DNA from: Doris montereyensis
Taxonomy: Eukaryota; Mollusca; Gastropoda; Nudibranchia; Dorididae
Length of the DNA stretch: 64,000 bases
Assembly: GCA_037039925.1 (NCBI GenBank)
Contig: JAXRKP010000044.1
Coordinates: 224,844 to 288,843, forward strand
Direction: 5' to 3'
A program made the translations under genes and the position numbers. Positions 1 through 12,300 of this stretch are shown one piece after another. Numbering within the stretch: the first letter of the stretch is position 1; each line of letters opens with the position of its first letter. The notes below the pieces were generated by a model. That model was not told the DNA's origin and did not search any database. It was given only the letters and a program-made list of their open reading frames with translations.

Positions 1-640
1 TTGTAATGTATTTCTTTGTATAGAGCTCATATTCACATTTAATTTGATATGTGTTTCATCTTTCTAGCTCTATTGGTTATTGTTTTATTATGGTTTTTGT
101 AACCGAAAATCAAAAATTCTCATTTTTCCCCGAAACTGGCGTTTTTGACTTTGGTCATCATTTCAAAGTTTGATTTAAGACAGAATTATAACAGAAATGG
201 CTTTTAAACAAATAGACATGATCTATAGTTGGTTATGAATAGATTTACCCTTTAACAGGTCAATTCTGCATATAACAAGGATCCAAAATTGATTTTTTTT
301 TACACAATTTCATGGTATTCTTCGTTTCTTTCCTAAGTTCGGTGTAACTTTTTCTGATTTTATGACTTCATACCTCTGTAGAAGGGCTTTTCCTTTTGTT
401 ATTCTATACTTCTCACTTGAAATTTGTAAAAATATGTACTTGTCAACTAATCTTTGTTATTTCTAATGTTTTAATTATATGTTGAATATGGACTAAAATG
501 CTATTTTCAATATTGCGAAAATATTTTAAGTCAAAATAAACTTTTTTTAAATTCATAACTTTGTTATTTCTCACTCAATTTTATTGAAATAAAGTCTAGT
601 TCTGTTTGAAAACAGTATTGTATTCAACATTTGAATAAAA
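1..640. other. AT-rich sequence, nothing recognised
   Basis: No exon, tRNA-like head or tandem repeat is visible. The stretch is AT-rich with short homopolymers. It may be the interior of an old transposable element, since a LINE relic begins just downstream, but nothing in the sequence proves this. Confidence 0.4.
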
Positions 641-1410
641 AGAAAAAATGTTTGGAAAACCTAATATCAACGTTATGAACAATGAACTAAATAAAAGAGG
701 AATGAGAGTAAATTCAAAGAAAACTAAAACAATGCTAGTAACTAGGAAGCTAACACACAAAATCTTATATTGGCCAGGAGAATTTAGAACAAGTTCACAG
801 CTACAATTACCTAGGAGTAAGGATTGACTCAGAAGGAAAACTAAAAGAAGAAATCAACCAGAGAATCAAAAAGGCAAGTGCAATATATATAACCATCTAG
901 GAAAAGCATTTGTAGGTAAGCAAGAATTGTCAACAAAAACCAAAAATGGTAGTATACAATACAGTTTATTGTCCTATTCTCCTCTATGGCAGCAAAACCT
1001 GGACCTTAGACAGTAGAGTACAGGCAGCTGAAATGAAATATCTAAGAAGAGTAGTAGGGAAAACTAAAACAGACAAAATCAGAAACACAACAATAAGAGA
1101 TCAAACTAAAGCAGATGGCATAAAAACTAAGATAGAAACAAATCAATTGAGATGGTTTGGGCAAGTAAACAGAATGAGTGACAATAGAATAGCTAAATCA
1201 GTATACAGTGCGAAAACCCAAGGTAAAAGACCAAAAGGCAGACCTCGGAGAAAGTAGGAAGAATATATAAAAGAGGCATTGAAGCATAGAAATTTAACAT
1301 TTTTGGAAGGAAACAGAAAATGCCAGAACAGGGCATCCTGCAGAAAGATCTTCTCGGGCATCTGAACTCATACACCGAAAGGTAGAATGGGAACTGATGA
1401 AGAGAGAAAG
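641..1410 (+). mobile_element. LINE (RTE/Jockey-like) reverse transcriptase 3' fragment, decayed
   Basis: The longest open piece (946-1257) encodes the C-terminal part of a non-LTR reverse transcriptase: the motif YCPILLYGSKTWTL, then AAEMKYLRRVVGKT, QLRWFGQVNRM and GKRPKGRPRRK. The same frame can be followed upstream, across stops, through an SKKTKTM-like region, and downstream past a stop at 1256 as EEYIKEALKHRN. Fingers, palm and endonuclease are absent, so this is a 5'-truncated, inactive copy, as usual for LINEs. The order and wording of these motifs fit RTE/Jockey-type elements; the clade is inferred. The terminal 30 bases (1381-1410) reappear as the core of the tandem array at 23.2-24.3 kb. 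Confidence 0.8.
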
Positions 1411-1850
1411 ATTTATTTATCTATTCATTCATTCATTCGTTTGTTTATTAATTTATTAATTCATTCATTTAATTATTTATTTTTTATATATTTATTGATT
1501 TATCTATTTATCTATTCATTTGATGTATTATCTATTTTATTATTTTATTTTTCTCCTTTCTATTTATCTATATATTTTTCTCCGTTTTGTATTTTTTTTT
1601 TTTCAATTTTATTCATTTATTTGTTCGTTTATTTATTTATTTATTGACTATTTATTTATCTATTTATCTGTTCATTTGATTTATTATTTATTCATTTGCT
1701 TCTTTTTGTTTGTTTTTCTCATTTCTATTTATCTATTTTTCTCAAAATTTAAATATTTTTTTAAATTTTATTAATTTTCTCATTTTTATTGATTTATTTT
1801 TCTCATTTTTATTTATATATTGCTTTTCTCGTTTTATTTATTTCTTTATT
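1411..1850 (+). repeat. ATTT/ATTC-rich simple tail of the LINE
   Basis: Degenerate ATTT, ATTC and ATCT tetranucleotide runs for about 440 bases directly follow the LINE 3' end. Such a simple-repeat tail is typical of RTE-like elements. ORFs here are low-complexity Phe/Tyr/Leu strings and are not genes. Confidence 0.75.
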
Positions 1851-1855
1851 GTTTG

Positions 1856-2146
1856 TGCGGCATCGGTGGACGAATGGTTAGACTGCCGGACTTGGGATCA
1901 TAAAGATGCAGGTTCGAATCTTAGCAACGCTAGGTCTGACGTTGTGTTCCTTGGGAAAGACATTGAACACACATTTCCCCACTCGACCCAGGTGCAAATA
2001 TGTACAAGCACTACCTTGGGAGTAAAAGACTAGCGTCCTGTCTATGATGTGATTAATATAACTTGTTCCGCTTAACGCTACAGAAACCAGGATAAACTCC
2101 GGCTCTATGAGCCATAATGGCCTTGGAGGAACTTTTACTTTTTTCA
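1856..2146 (+). mobile_element. SINE family 1, full-length copy
   Basis: It has a tRNA-derived head with an A-box-like stretch (GGACGAATGG) and a B box (GGTTCGAATC) about 45 bases apart, then a body containing TTCCTTGGGAAAGACATTGA and CCAGGTGCAAATATG, and a tail unit GGCTCTATGAGCC. Related copies occur at 8.7, 10.9, 39.9, 41.9 and 61.5 kb. Confidence 0.8.
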
Positions 2147-2296
2147 TTTAATATTTTATTTATTTACATGATTTTTTGTTGTTGCATTTTTTGCATATGA
2201 TTTATTTATTACTTAATCTATTTGTATCTACATGTATTTATGTGTTCATTCAATTATTATTATATACTTTTTTCTATCTACTTATTCATGTACATA

Positions 2297-2545
2297 ATCA
2301 TTCAACTCCGACAAGTTGAAAAGTTTTCTCGAGTTTTGTCGAAGTAAAACTTTCCTACCCTTCATCTAGCGGGCGATAATAAGGAGGTCCCGTGTACAGA
2401 TTACACTACACCACTCTGTGCGCGTCAAAGATCCCTTGGCTGTTTATAGAGCAGTCCGAGTAAATTTAACAATCTTACCAAAACCCTCGAGATCACCTCA
2501 GTTGTGGATGTGCGTAAAATCAAATCAAATCAAATCATATTCTGA
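2297..2545 (+). mobile_element. SINE family 2, 5'-truncated copy
   Basis: Body and 3' part only: TTTTCTCGAG, GATCCCTTGGCTGTTTA, GAGATCACCTCAGTTGTGGA, ending in an (AAATC)n tail. The tRNA-like head is missing. The same 3' signature recurs at 6.0, 14.8, 18.6, 56.8, 62.5 and 63.9 kb. Confidence 0.75.
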
Positions 2546-2671
2546 CGTCAACATGTTACAGCCAAACCTAGCTACAGAAAAACAGACATTAATGAAATAA
2601 TTCACAAACGAGTTATGTGAGGAAAGTAGAATTGAGACCCCAATCTTCACATGGATAGCTATTTATTCGAG

Positions 2672-3070
2672 CATCTTTCGCTTGATGTCTTCACACGGTG
2701 TCCTTGGGTTTTTTTATATTTCGCTTGATGTCTTCACACGGTGTCCTTGGTTTTTTTTTGTATCTTTCGCTTGATGTCTTCACACGGTGTCCTTGGGTTT
2801 TTTTTATCTTTCGCTTGATGTCTTCACACGGTGTCCTTGGTTTTCTTTATCTTTCGCTTGATGTCTTCACACGGTGTCCTTGGTTTTTTTTTTTGTATCT
2901 TTCGTTTAATGCCTTCACACGGTGTCCTTGGGTTTTTTTTGTATCTTTCGTTTAATGCCTTCACACGGTGTCCTTGGTTTTTTTTTGTATCTTTCGTTTA
3001 ATGCCTTCACACGGTGTCCTTGGGTTTTTTTTGTAGCTTTCGCTTGATGTCTTCACACGGTGTCCTTGGG
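2672..3070. repeat. Minisatellite, 44-48 bp unit, 9 copies
   Basis: Nine occurrences of CACACGGTGTCCTTGG are separated by T-runs of variable length and TCTTTCGCTTGATGTC or a TTTAATGCC variant. Two sub-variants are grouped along the array, consistent with local duplication. Confidence 0.9.
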
Positions 3071-3107
3071 GTTATTTATCGTGCCGACTTTGGTATTCAG
3101 TCACTTC

Positions 3108-3177
3108 CTTATTGGGAACCTCGGTAGCCCAGAGGCAATATGTCGGCCTCTCAACCAAAAGGCAGTGGGTTCGAGCC

Positions 3178-3180
<3 letters not shown>
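3108..3180 (+). mobile_element. SINE family 2, head only
   Basis: tRNA-like head with the family signature CCAGAGGCAATATGTCGGCC, then CTCAACCAAAAGG and a B box GGTTCGAGCCC. It runs directly into the CT microsatellite; the body is missing. Confidence 0.65.
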
Positions 3181-3335
<155 letters not shown>

Positions 3336-4039
3336 TACTTTCGTGACTTGGATTTACTTTATTGTATGACTCATCTCCTTTGGGTTTTTTTCCATCCCGT
3401 TCTTTTTCGCTCTGTTGTGTCACGTTTTTTCCACCCATAATGTCGAGAATCCGCCCCCCCCTCGGGCGGTCCGATCCCTAACTCTAAACCCTTCCCCGCT
3501 CCCCTCCAACATACCCCTGCCCCACCCCTTTCTCCATCCGAGCCAAGATTAGGTTATCGAAGTGGTTATATTCTAGATGTTAAGATAATGGCTGGAAACC
3601 GACCATGGAACTCCTCCAAAATATAGATCAAGAGCCAGGAACCTTTATAAACGTGAATGGAAACAAGAGTAATTTTGATTAGATGCAGATACATGTATTT
3701 AGATCTATGCCTGGAGCGTTTTTTAAACAAGACAACGAGATTCTCTCTCGACAAAGCTATAGGAGCAAAATGGATACTCAGTAGATTATCTCTGTTTTAT
3801 ATTACCTAACACTTCAAATTCTTATCTAATCTTGCTTTTTCTGTCTAGTGGTTGTTGCTTACCACGATGACGGGACGGGTCACAGCTGCAGCATTGGTGA
3901 CACGCGTTTGCTTCCCGACATCAAAGGAAAAGCCGACCGAAGGATTGGCGAAGGAGACGCCAGAGAGACGCCGTGGTGTGTGTTCGTTGAGTGCGTGAGT
4001 GTGCGAGAGAGACTGAGAGATAAATATTGAATCTCGGAA

Positions 4040-4910
4040 TGATTTGCCTTTCAGACAAATTGACTTTCGGACTGAATTGACTTTCAGACTGAATTGACTT
4101 TCGGACTGAATTAACTTCCGGACTGAATTGACTTTCGGACTGAATTGACTTTCGGACTGATTTGACTTTCGGACTGATTTGACTTTCGGACTGAATTGAC
4201 TTTCCGACTGATTTGACTTTCGGACTGATTGACTTTCGGACTGATTGACTTTCGGACTGATTGACTTTCCGACTGATTTGACTTTCGGACTTTTGAGTTT
4301 CGGACGGAATTGACTTTCAGATTGAATTGACTTTCTGATTGATTTGACTTTCGGACAATTGACTTTCGGATTGAATTTGACTATCAGACTGAATTGACTT
4401 TCGGACTGATTTGACTTTTGGACTTTTGAGATTCGGACGGAATTGACTTTCTGACTGAATTGACTTACGGACTGAATTTGACTTTCAGATTGAATTGACT
4501 TTCAAACTAAATAGCTTTTCGGACTGAATTGACTTTCGGACTGATTTGACTTTCAGACCGATTTGACATTCGGACTGAATTGACTTTCAAACTGAATTGA
4601 CTTTTGTACTGAATTGACTTTCGGACTGATTTGACTTTCGGACTGAATTGACTTTCGTACTGAATTGATTTTCAGACTGAATTGACTTTCGGAAAGAATT
4701 GACTTTCAGACTGAATTGACTTTCAAACTGAATTGACTTTCAAACTGAATTGACTTTCAGACTGAATTGACTTTCAGACTGATTTGACTTTCAAACTTAA
4801 TTGACTTTCAGACAGAATTGACTTTCGTACTGAATTGACTTTCAGACTGATTTGACTTTCTGATTGATTTGACTTTCGGACTGAATTGACTTTCGGGTTG
4901 AATTGCCATC
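4040..4910. repeat. Minisatellite, 17-18 bp unit, about 50 copies
   Basis: The unit is close to TTGACTTTCGGACTGAA, with frequent CGG/CAG/CAA and GAATTG/GATTTG variants, so the array is old and diverged. Flanking sequence to 4990 keeps faint GGACTG/CGGAC echoes. Confidence 0.9.
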
Positions 4911-5509
4911 CGCGGACTGACTTGTGTTCGCAGACCCTCTTTTGAGTCTCGAGACTTTCGGATCATCGGACGGTCCGACAGTTCGACACAGCTCAGCTCT
5001 ACCAACCGTTGCCGCTGAAGACAAAAGAGCAAGCAGCCAGATTGAAGGCTCGTGTTCTTTTTGATCTCCCAACCACCAGCTTTTAATTTATTTCATTGTG
5101 TTTGTTCTTTTGTTTTCTTTGGCGTTTCCAAAGACCGTATAAACTATTTTTGGTGTTTCTGTTTGAGGGGATGGAGGTGTTTTGTGAGATTTAAAAAAAA
5201 TTGTCTGTTGTTTTTGTTGGTTCTTTTTATAGTTCTTGTTGGTGTGTATAGGGGTAAGGCGAGGATTGATGGCTGGCAGTAATAGTCAAAACTCAATTAG
5301 TAAGAAAACACTGAAACATGTCCCTTCTAACGAAATTACAAATCAGCAAGTGCTTCAGTCAGTCGGCGTCTCTCTGTCACACACTGTCTTTGTCTCTGTC
5401 ATTGGCCTTACCAGCCACCGACGATACTCCTTCAGCAGCATTACCATGAACTCCTAGGGCGTAATATTCATCGTCGACAATAAACTAAAGGAGGCCGTAT
5501 ACTACTACA

Positions 5510-5630
5510 TGTTGTATTACGACTATTACTGCTGCTGCTACTCCAACTACTACCGGGTACTACTACTATTATTATTACATTATTATTATTAATATTATCT
5601 TTATTATAATCATCATCATCATCAATAGCA
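5510..5630. repeat. Trinucleotide-rich tract (TAC/TGC/ATT/ATC)
   Basis: Blocks of TAC, TGC, ATT and ATC triplets follow each other over about 120 bases. It is simple sequence with no sign of an exon. Confidence 0.7.
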
Positions 5631-5799
5631 TCAGGTAATCGGGATTCCTCTGTAATACAATATGATCTCCTTGCTTTCAATCTGTTCAATGTCTGTAAAC
5701 ATATTTGCTTTCTTCATTTGTTTATCATATGTTTGAAATCACAATAGTATGCTCCAGACAATGTAGTAAGCAACGGTGGCATGTCTTCAACCTACGTCG

Positions 5800-6115
5800 A
5801 AACGGGGTACTCAGTGGTCCAGAGGCAAGGTGTCAGCTTCTCAACCAAAAAAGTCCTGTGTTCAAACCCCGACAGGTGGAACCAATTTATCGAGTTACAT
5901 TTTTAAGCAAAATCCACCCCCTGGTCCAGGGTAGATCGACACATAATCCCGTCGGAAACGGACGATAAAAAGGAGGTTCTCAGTGCATATCACAATACTC
6001 AATGCACGTTAAAGACCCCTTGGCTGTTTACAGAGCAGTCCGGACAAAATTAAAGGTCCCGAGATCACCTTAGATGTGGATGTGGGTAAAATCAAATAAA
6101 TGAATGAAAATAAAT
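5800..6115 (+). mobile_element. SINE family 2, nearly complete copy
   Basis: Head GTGGTCCAGAGGCAAGGTG with B-box-like GTTCAAACCCC; body with AAATCCACCCCCTGGTCC and GACGATAAAAAGGAGG; 3' part CCCTTGGCTGTTTACAG and GAGATCACCTTAGATGTGG; AATC/AATA tail. This is the best full-length example of the family in the window. Confidence 0.8.
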
Positions 6116-6228
6116 GTCGAAATGACCGCCACCAGATCTGATACTCGTGGTACATGTACTTGAACTCGATAAGACACTATATACATAGAGTATCGCAATG
6201 TATCAAGTATTAATGCAGTAACTAGGAC

Positions 6229-6245
6229 GCATGCGCAAGCGGAAG
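6229..6245 (+). promoter_or_regulatory. NRF1-like and ETS-like sites, possible housekeeping promoter
   Basis: GCATGCGCA (6229-6237) matches the core of the NRF1 palindrome, and GCGGAAG (6239-6245) resembles an ETS core; they lie one base apart in a locally CpG-bearing stretch of otherwise AT-rich DNA. Paired sites like these are common at housekeeping promoters. They lie 2.9 kb upstream of the first coding exon of the protease gene on the same strand. Transcription start is inferred, not seen. Confidence 0.35.
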
Positions 6246-6372
6246 GCTTTATGTTGGTGGCCTCGTCGATCGTTTTTGCTCGAGTTGCTATTTGAAGTAT
6301 TCAGAAATGACATGATCAGCACGGGGATTTATTTTTCTTAGAATTTGGTGGAAACTGTAGTAATTACACCCG
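6246..6372 (+). other. Possible non-coding first exon of the protease gene
   Basis: Downstream of the NRF1/ETS-like sites, a strong donor (CCCG followed by GTAAGTAAG) ends a putative exon at 6372. The first coding exon at 9127 begins after an acceptor (TTACAG), so an upstream 5' exon must exist; this is the best candidate I can see. The start of the exon is not defined. Confidence 0.3.
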
Positions 6373-8712
6373 GTAAGTAAGTTATTGTATTTATTAACTA
6401 TATATAAACTTTTTGATACACGTAAACGATCAAAGAAGTGTTTCTTTGTTTGTAAACAGCTTGCTTCAGCTAACAAGGAACCACTACAACAAGAGCTCTC
6501 TTGTATTTTCTCTGTGTTGACGGGAAGAAAGCATGCTTGCGTTCCTTCACCACTTTCAGTCTCGATATTTGATAGGTGTGTGATGGAACCGTGTTTTTTG
6601 TTTTTTCCATGATGTTCTGTTTAAAAACATGCTGTTATGGATATGTGATGGGTCAATTTTTAACACAACGACTTTGATGTCAAGTTCCAAATCTAATGTC
6701 GCCACAAATGCCAGAAAGTGAAGAAGGAAATCAAAAACTCAAGAAGATTAGAAAACAACACACGGTCAGTAGTCAGTATGACACAGGGACGGGATATTTC
6801 AAATCATGAATCGAAAGTGTAAAATGGGTGTTTGGCTATAACGCACAAAACCTAAGTGAAATATTGTTATTTGATTAGCCTGATGAATTAGTTAGTGATC
6901 ACAAAGACTGAATTATTTTGATAATCATGGCTAGCTTTCAAATTATAACATCTAACATTACAGGGGCAAGGGGACATTTTAAATTCTCATCTTGGGCCCT
7001 TCATTTTTGAAGATTGTGTAAGTTCAGAAAGCTCTCACTTCAAGTTTTCTAGATCTAAGTTCTGAATCTGTCATCAATGTTATCTGTATTGTTCAGCAGT
7101 AGCAGGGATAACACTTCACTCAAACTCATAATCATAGTTAGTATACTCATTTGTGTCATTCACATAGATTCACCTTGTGTCTAGGCTGCAGATTTTGTGT
7201 GGTTTAGGAAAGGGAAGCAACTCACTTAATTGTATTCTCCCTCCCAATTCATTTCTTAGGTTTCATAATATTTTTTTTCAAATTTTTTCTAGATCTAGAT
7301 TCTAGATCTAGATCTGAATACTGAATAAAAATATATTTCTGTGTCATTAATTTCTACCACAAAATTTAGATCTAGCCTAGATTCTAATAGCATTTCAACT
7401 ACAACACACATTCAATTGGGGAAAGTTTTTAGAGAGGGAAAGAACATTGAATATATGAGAAATAAAAGATATAGACAGGTTTCACAAAACTAGGTCACTG
7501 AGATAACTGGAATTTTATCTATTTCCAGTTTCACCTGTAAAAACTTGTTCACACCCAATTTCATGATACAAATTATATACGTAAAAAAAAAAAAAATGTC
7601 GACTGTGTTTGATGAAAGTGTGTTTATCGCTAGGCCTATCTAATGTGTTTAATGTTCGAAATGTAGACAAGACATGATTTCCTCTCCTGACAGTCCCACC
7701 CGACAATTCAGTAAAATTGTTTTCTTTCAGATAAAAAAATGTATAAATGCATCAGCACAGCACTAAAATTATTTTTAAAAAACGGGTTTGAAAGCTTGTA
7801 TTTTTATCCCATAGGGTTGAATGAAAAATGCGGTCATTACGCAACGATGTCTGTCGTGAATTTTTCAAACTTTAGTAAGAGCATAATCCCTTTTTTTGTT
7901 TGCGAATGCCGTTTTTGGCTCAAATTGGTGAAACATTTATCAATTTACGTGAAAATCCGTTTTTTAAAGTAAAAAAACAAAATTCTGATAATAAAAAATT
8001 TTATATTCTCGCCCGATACTGTTGTCCATCCGCGACTTCGGACACTAAATAGCAACCGCATGATCAGTCACGGCATTCTCTTGATCGACACGAATGAGAG
8101 TAAACCTACAGGATTTTTTGGTGTGCTGGATATATTCAAAACACTTGTTTTTAGTGCAAAAATGATTTGTTTTTCTATTAATTGTATTATTTTTTAATTT
8201 TTTTACTCTTAAAAAAATATTTTGTGGTTATTTTTTTCTCATATGATATTATTATTTTTTTCCCCAAATAAATCTGTTAGAAATAATATAACTTCTATGA
8301 GACTTTATCTGATGTTTCTTTTTTGTTGTGGTTGTAAATTGTACAATTTGTTGTTATTTATGCATTTTGTAAAAACCCTGAAGGCACAGAGTTATATCCC
8401 TTAAATGTGGGGAAATAAGACTGAAATTCAACACAAGATTACTCACCGTACAAGGGTCTGCTATCTCTGAAAATTTCATATTCAAGACCCTGAGATAAAG
8501 AGCTTTAATTTGGTATATAATATGTACAATATTGTAGTCATAAATTTTTGTAATGAGAGGGAAGTCTCCTACACCCTTTTTGAAACCTGCCATAGATATA
8601 AATCTATAGAGAGAAACATGCAGACAAACATAATATTAATTTATGAAAGAAATGTTTTCCCCCCCCACTGCTGTCACTGAAGGAAACCTCAAAAACAGGC
8701 CATGTTTTTCCT
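6373..8712. other. Putative first intron, mostly unique AT-rich sequence
   Basis: No gene signal is seen. A cluster of overlapping TCTAGATCTAGA-type palindromes lies at about 7280-7380, and single T- or A-runs occur elsewhere. Short ORFs here have no recognisable composition. Confidence 0.4.
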
Positions 8713-8985
8713 ATTTCCTTCAAGGTCCATAGAGCCAAAGCATATCCCAGGTCTATAGCGTGAAGTGGATTAGATGAAATTAATCACCTTCTAGACATGA
8801 CACTAGTGTGCTGCCTGTTTTTACTCTCAAGTTCTTGCTGGTACCCATTTGCACCTGGCTCAGTAGGGAAACTGTGTGTTAAATGTATTTCCCGAGGAAC
8901 ACGTCCGATCTAGCGTGCTTAGGGTTCAAACTCAGGACCTCATGATCCTGTCCAGCTACCTAACCACCCGGCCGTCGACACTGAG
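8713..8985 (-). mobile_element. SINE family 1, decayed copy
   Basis: Reverse complement of the family: the end at 8940-8980 carries the tRNA-like head (GGTTCAAACTC, then CTACCTAACCACCCGGCCG). The middle has CCCATTTGCACCTGG and AACACGTCC, which pair with the body of the 1.9 kb copy. Confidence 0.7.
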
Positions 8986-9130
8986 TGAAATAGGTGCTCA
9001 AGGAAAAACCATGGCTGTCTTTTGAGTCACCATTTTCTGTGGATTAGATAAAAGCTTTTAAAATAAATCCTTTTTTATTACCAGACCATCTTTATCAACA
9101 TTGTTTTGATCATATTTGCCTTACAGGTTG

Positions 9131-9394
9131 ATGAATGTTATGCCTGATATATCTGGCAATATTGAGGAGATACAGAACACGTTAAAGGCCTCGTTGAGCC
9201 GAGGTCCTGGAGACATAGACCAAGATGTTGTGGCCAGATCAAACGTGTGCTGATGCACAGCATCAGCTTTACTCCCGCCTCAATACCGTACTCTCTGAAA
9301 TGCAATGAACTTAAAGCAAAGTACACGTCTTTGAACCCCTCAACTTCAAAGCAGGGATGGAGTGGGGCAGAGTCTCATAAATTGCCCGCAACTG
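9131..9394 (+). CDS. USP36: USP36-like, coding exon 1 (N-terminus)
   Basis: The exon itself starts at 9127 after TTACAG; ATG is at 9131. It encodes a variable start, then KRVLMHSISFTPAS and LKAKYTSLNP, which parallel KKVLLQKIEFEPAS and LKSKYVLLNP of human USP36. An apparent one-base loss in an A-run (9241-9243) shifts the frame between the two halves. The donor is G|GTAGGC, phase 1. Confidence 0.8.
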
Positions 9395-12300
9395 GTAGGC
9401 CGTTTAATATTTTAATATTTTTGCTTTTTCGCCAAATATGTTTGATTAGTGCCAATATTAACCATGATTTTTCACTCTTTAATGTCCTGATTTATAATTA
9501 GATTATGGAGAACATTATTATATATTGATAGAAAAGTGTAAAAGTCTGAGATTTCCCCAAATGTTTCAAAGATCTTGATCATTTTCTTAGAGCTGATTAT
9601 AAAGCAACAAACCTTTTGTAATTTATCAATGCATACTTTCTTCTGAAATGTTTTCAGTATTTAATTAAATATCAAATATACAGGGGGAAAAAAGAAAGAA
9701 AAGACTGACATGCTGTTTTTATTCTTTTGTCTGAAGGTAAAGACATGAACTCCGGTGGTTCAGAACATCAAAATGGCGAATCCTTGCCAAACCCCAAGGT
9801 TGTCCTTTTCCCAGAGGAATTGGTCAAGATGGAGTGGAGTCGAATATCTCGCATTGGGGCAGGTCTGGTCAACATGGGAAACACCTGCTTCTTTAACTCA
9901 ACTCTTCAATGCTTGACCTACACAGCCCCGTTGGTCAACTACTGTTTGTCCAATGATCACAGGGGAAAATGTAAGTTTTCTTTCTATTTCTTCTTTTACT
10001 TCAAGATTCTTCTTCATCTGAATGTTCTTATTATTGATCAGTATTGTTATTTATCCTTTGCTTGCTTTACTTAAATGTTAAAGAACAATTTAATTGTTGA
10101 AAATATAAGTGTCTATTTAAAAAGATTGAAACTGAGGTCAAAAGTTTGACAATAATTATCATGTATGCATAGAGGTCTTCTAACGTGCAATGTAAGGACT
10201 TCATTATAAAAACTTGTAAATTTTGTTATTTAGCCGGCATGAATCTCTATATTTTAAGGACTTTGAAAGTTATTCTAAAATGATTGCATTGCCCTTCTGT
10301 TTATTTTTAACATTTGGAGTTCATACCCAAATGCAGTTGAAAGTTTCAAGTTATTTGAAATATCTCATCAATATGATTTAATGAGACAAACGAAATCAGT
10401 GTTTTATCAATATTATTTCATGTATGGAACAACCAGAATAATTTTCAATTAAATGGAATACAAAACTCATGCTTCCTGTCCAGGCAAGAAAAAGGATTTC
10501 TGTATGATGTGTGAAATCCAGTCGCACGTAAAAACATCCTTGGAATGTGGAGGTCGGTCGATCAAACCCCATTCGATGCTTCAGAAATTGCGCTGTAAGT
10601 ACTCAATTCTTGTTGTCACCAATCATATTTTGTAGTATTGTTATATCAAGTTTGTGACCATGTGACCTTTTTTATCATAATACCGTCCATTGTTTGCCCC
10701 TGTATGTATGGATGGCTGGTGTGCTCACATATTAAATAATTGACTTATTTGCATCATAAATTGGTTCATGTTTTCATTCATAATATCCTGGGTGGTTTGT
10801 TACGACATTGATAATTTTTGTTTTGACTTTTCTTTGTTATCACTATAATTATATTTGGCATTGTGAAATGTGAAGCTATGTGGCATAGTTGTAAGGCTGT
10901 CAGACTTGGGATGGTGAGGTCCTGAGTTTTGAATCGTGGCGATGGTCGATTTGACTCTGTGTTCCTCGACAAAGACCGGCATCGGGTGGGCAGACTAGGG
11001 GCCTATCCAGGAGATGAGGAAATATCACCTGTTCAGTTTGTGCTATAGTCTCTGGTGGTAGAGGCTATATGAGCCCTGAAGGGATGTTACCAGACCTGCC
11101 TAGTTTTACGACTTTCCCATAACTGCTACGAAAAATTGATGCTGTTTACGGGACTAGGAAACAGCAAGACAGATTACAATTTTTTGAGAGTATGAGCTCC
11201 CGAGGGAAAAATTCGGGGAAAAACTTTTTGAAACTAAAACGGTTGGTTCCATACGGAAGGTTATAAGCCTAATACAATGATGGTGATTCCAGGTGTGCAC
11301 TGTCTTCTTCGCATAATGATACAGTAAGAGGGAGAGAAAATAATGCTATTAGCACAGGTTCAATATAGTTCAAGATTTCTCAGCTTTCACCTTTATTCCG
11401 CCCCATACTCTGTGAAACAATTATCGATCGATAAAAAACACAAATTTGCGCTAGTCCAGTGTGGCGGCGAGAATTATGATCTTGAACACTTTTCACGGCG
11501 CTCTATGTGAATGTAAGTAGTCGGAAGGGGGGTGTCGGTTGTAGATTTTTTATGCTGTTGTGCGTTTCTGTCTATCTCTCTCTCTCTCCCTCAGGGCAAA
11601 TCGGTCTATACTTATCGCATCCTCACTCTTTGTATAAGCCGTGAAGTTTATCGATTTTAGCAGAATGTCACACATGATAAACCCATAGTGCATAGGATAG
11701 ATAGTATAAAGGTTTTTTTTTAACAAAAAAAACCAGGACAAGTAAAGTATCGGTTTGTCCACCCACACGATCAGAAACATGCGAGTCATCAACGGTAAGG
11801 CAATAGTGGTGTCACTCACCACAAACACAGACTTTACATCATATTGAAAACCAGGGAGCAGCCAGGAAATCTCCTATATTCCCTAGCATTGCATTACTAA
11901 ATAAACACCAAGGCACTCTCAGTCAAAGGACCAGTCGTGCCGCGTCACTGGCAGGCGACCAAGAATTTTTTACAGCTGTGCCCCATGGCTGAAAAACAGG
12001 ACTTTTAAAAGCCAACTTGCTCGTCCCATAGTGCTTTGCTATCTCTTACAGTCATATATCTGGAATCCCCGGGTTCAAAGCATTAAGATGGTATATTACA
12101 CTTGTAAGAAATATAACATATAAATTTTGACAAAAGAGGGAGAAGGACCATTTAGTCCAAGCTTTCAAGTAGGGTTAAATTTTACCGCTAAATGGTTACA
12201 TAGATTTATATTCAGACCCAGATTCTTCAATGTCAGATTGTTCATATTTTCAATTGAAATAACGAAAACATGAGGGAGCTATTATTAAATTTTGAGGTTG

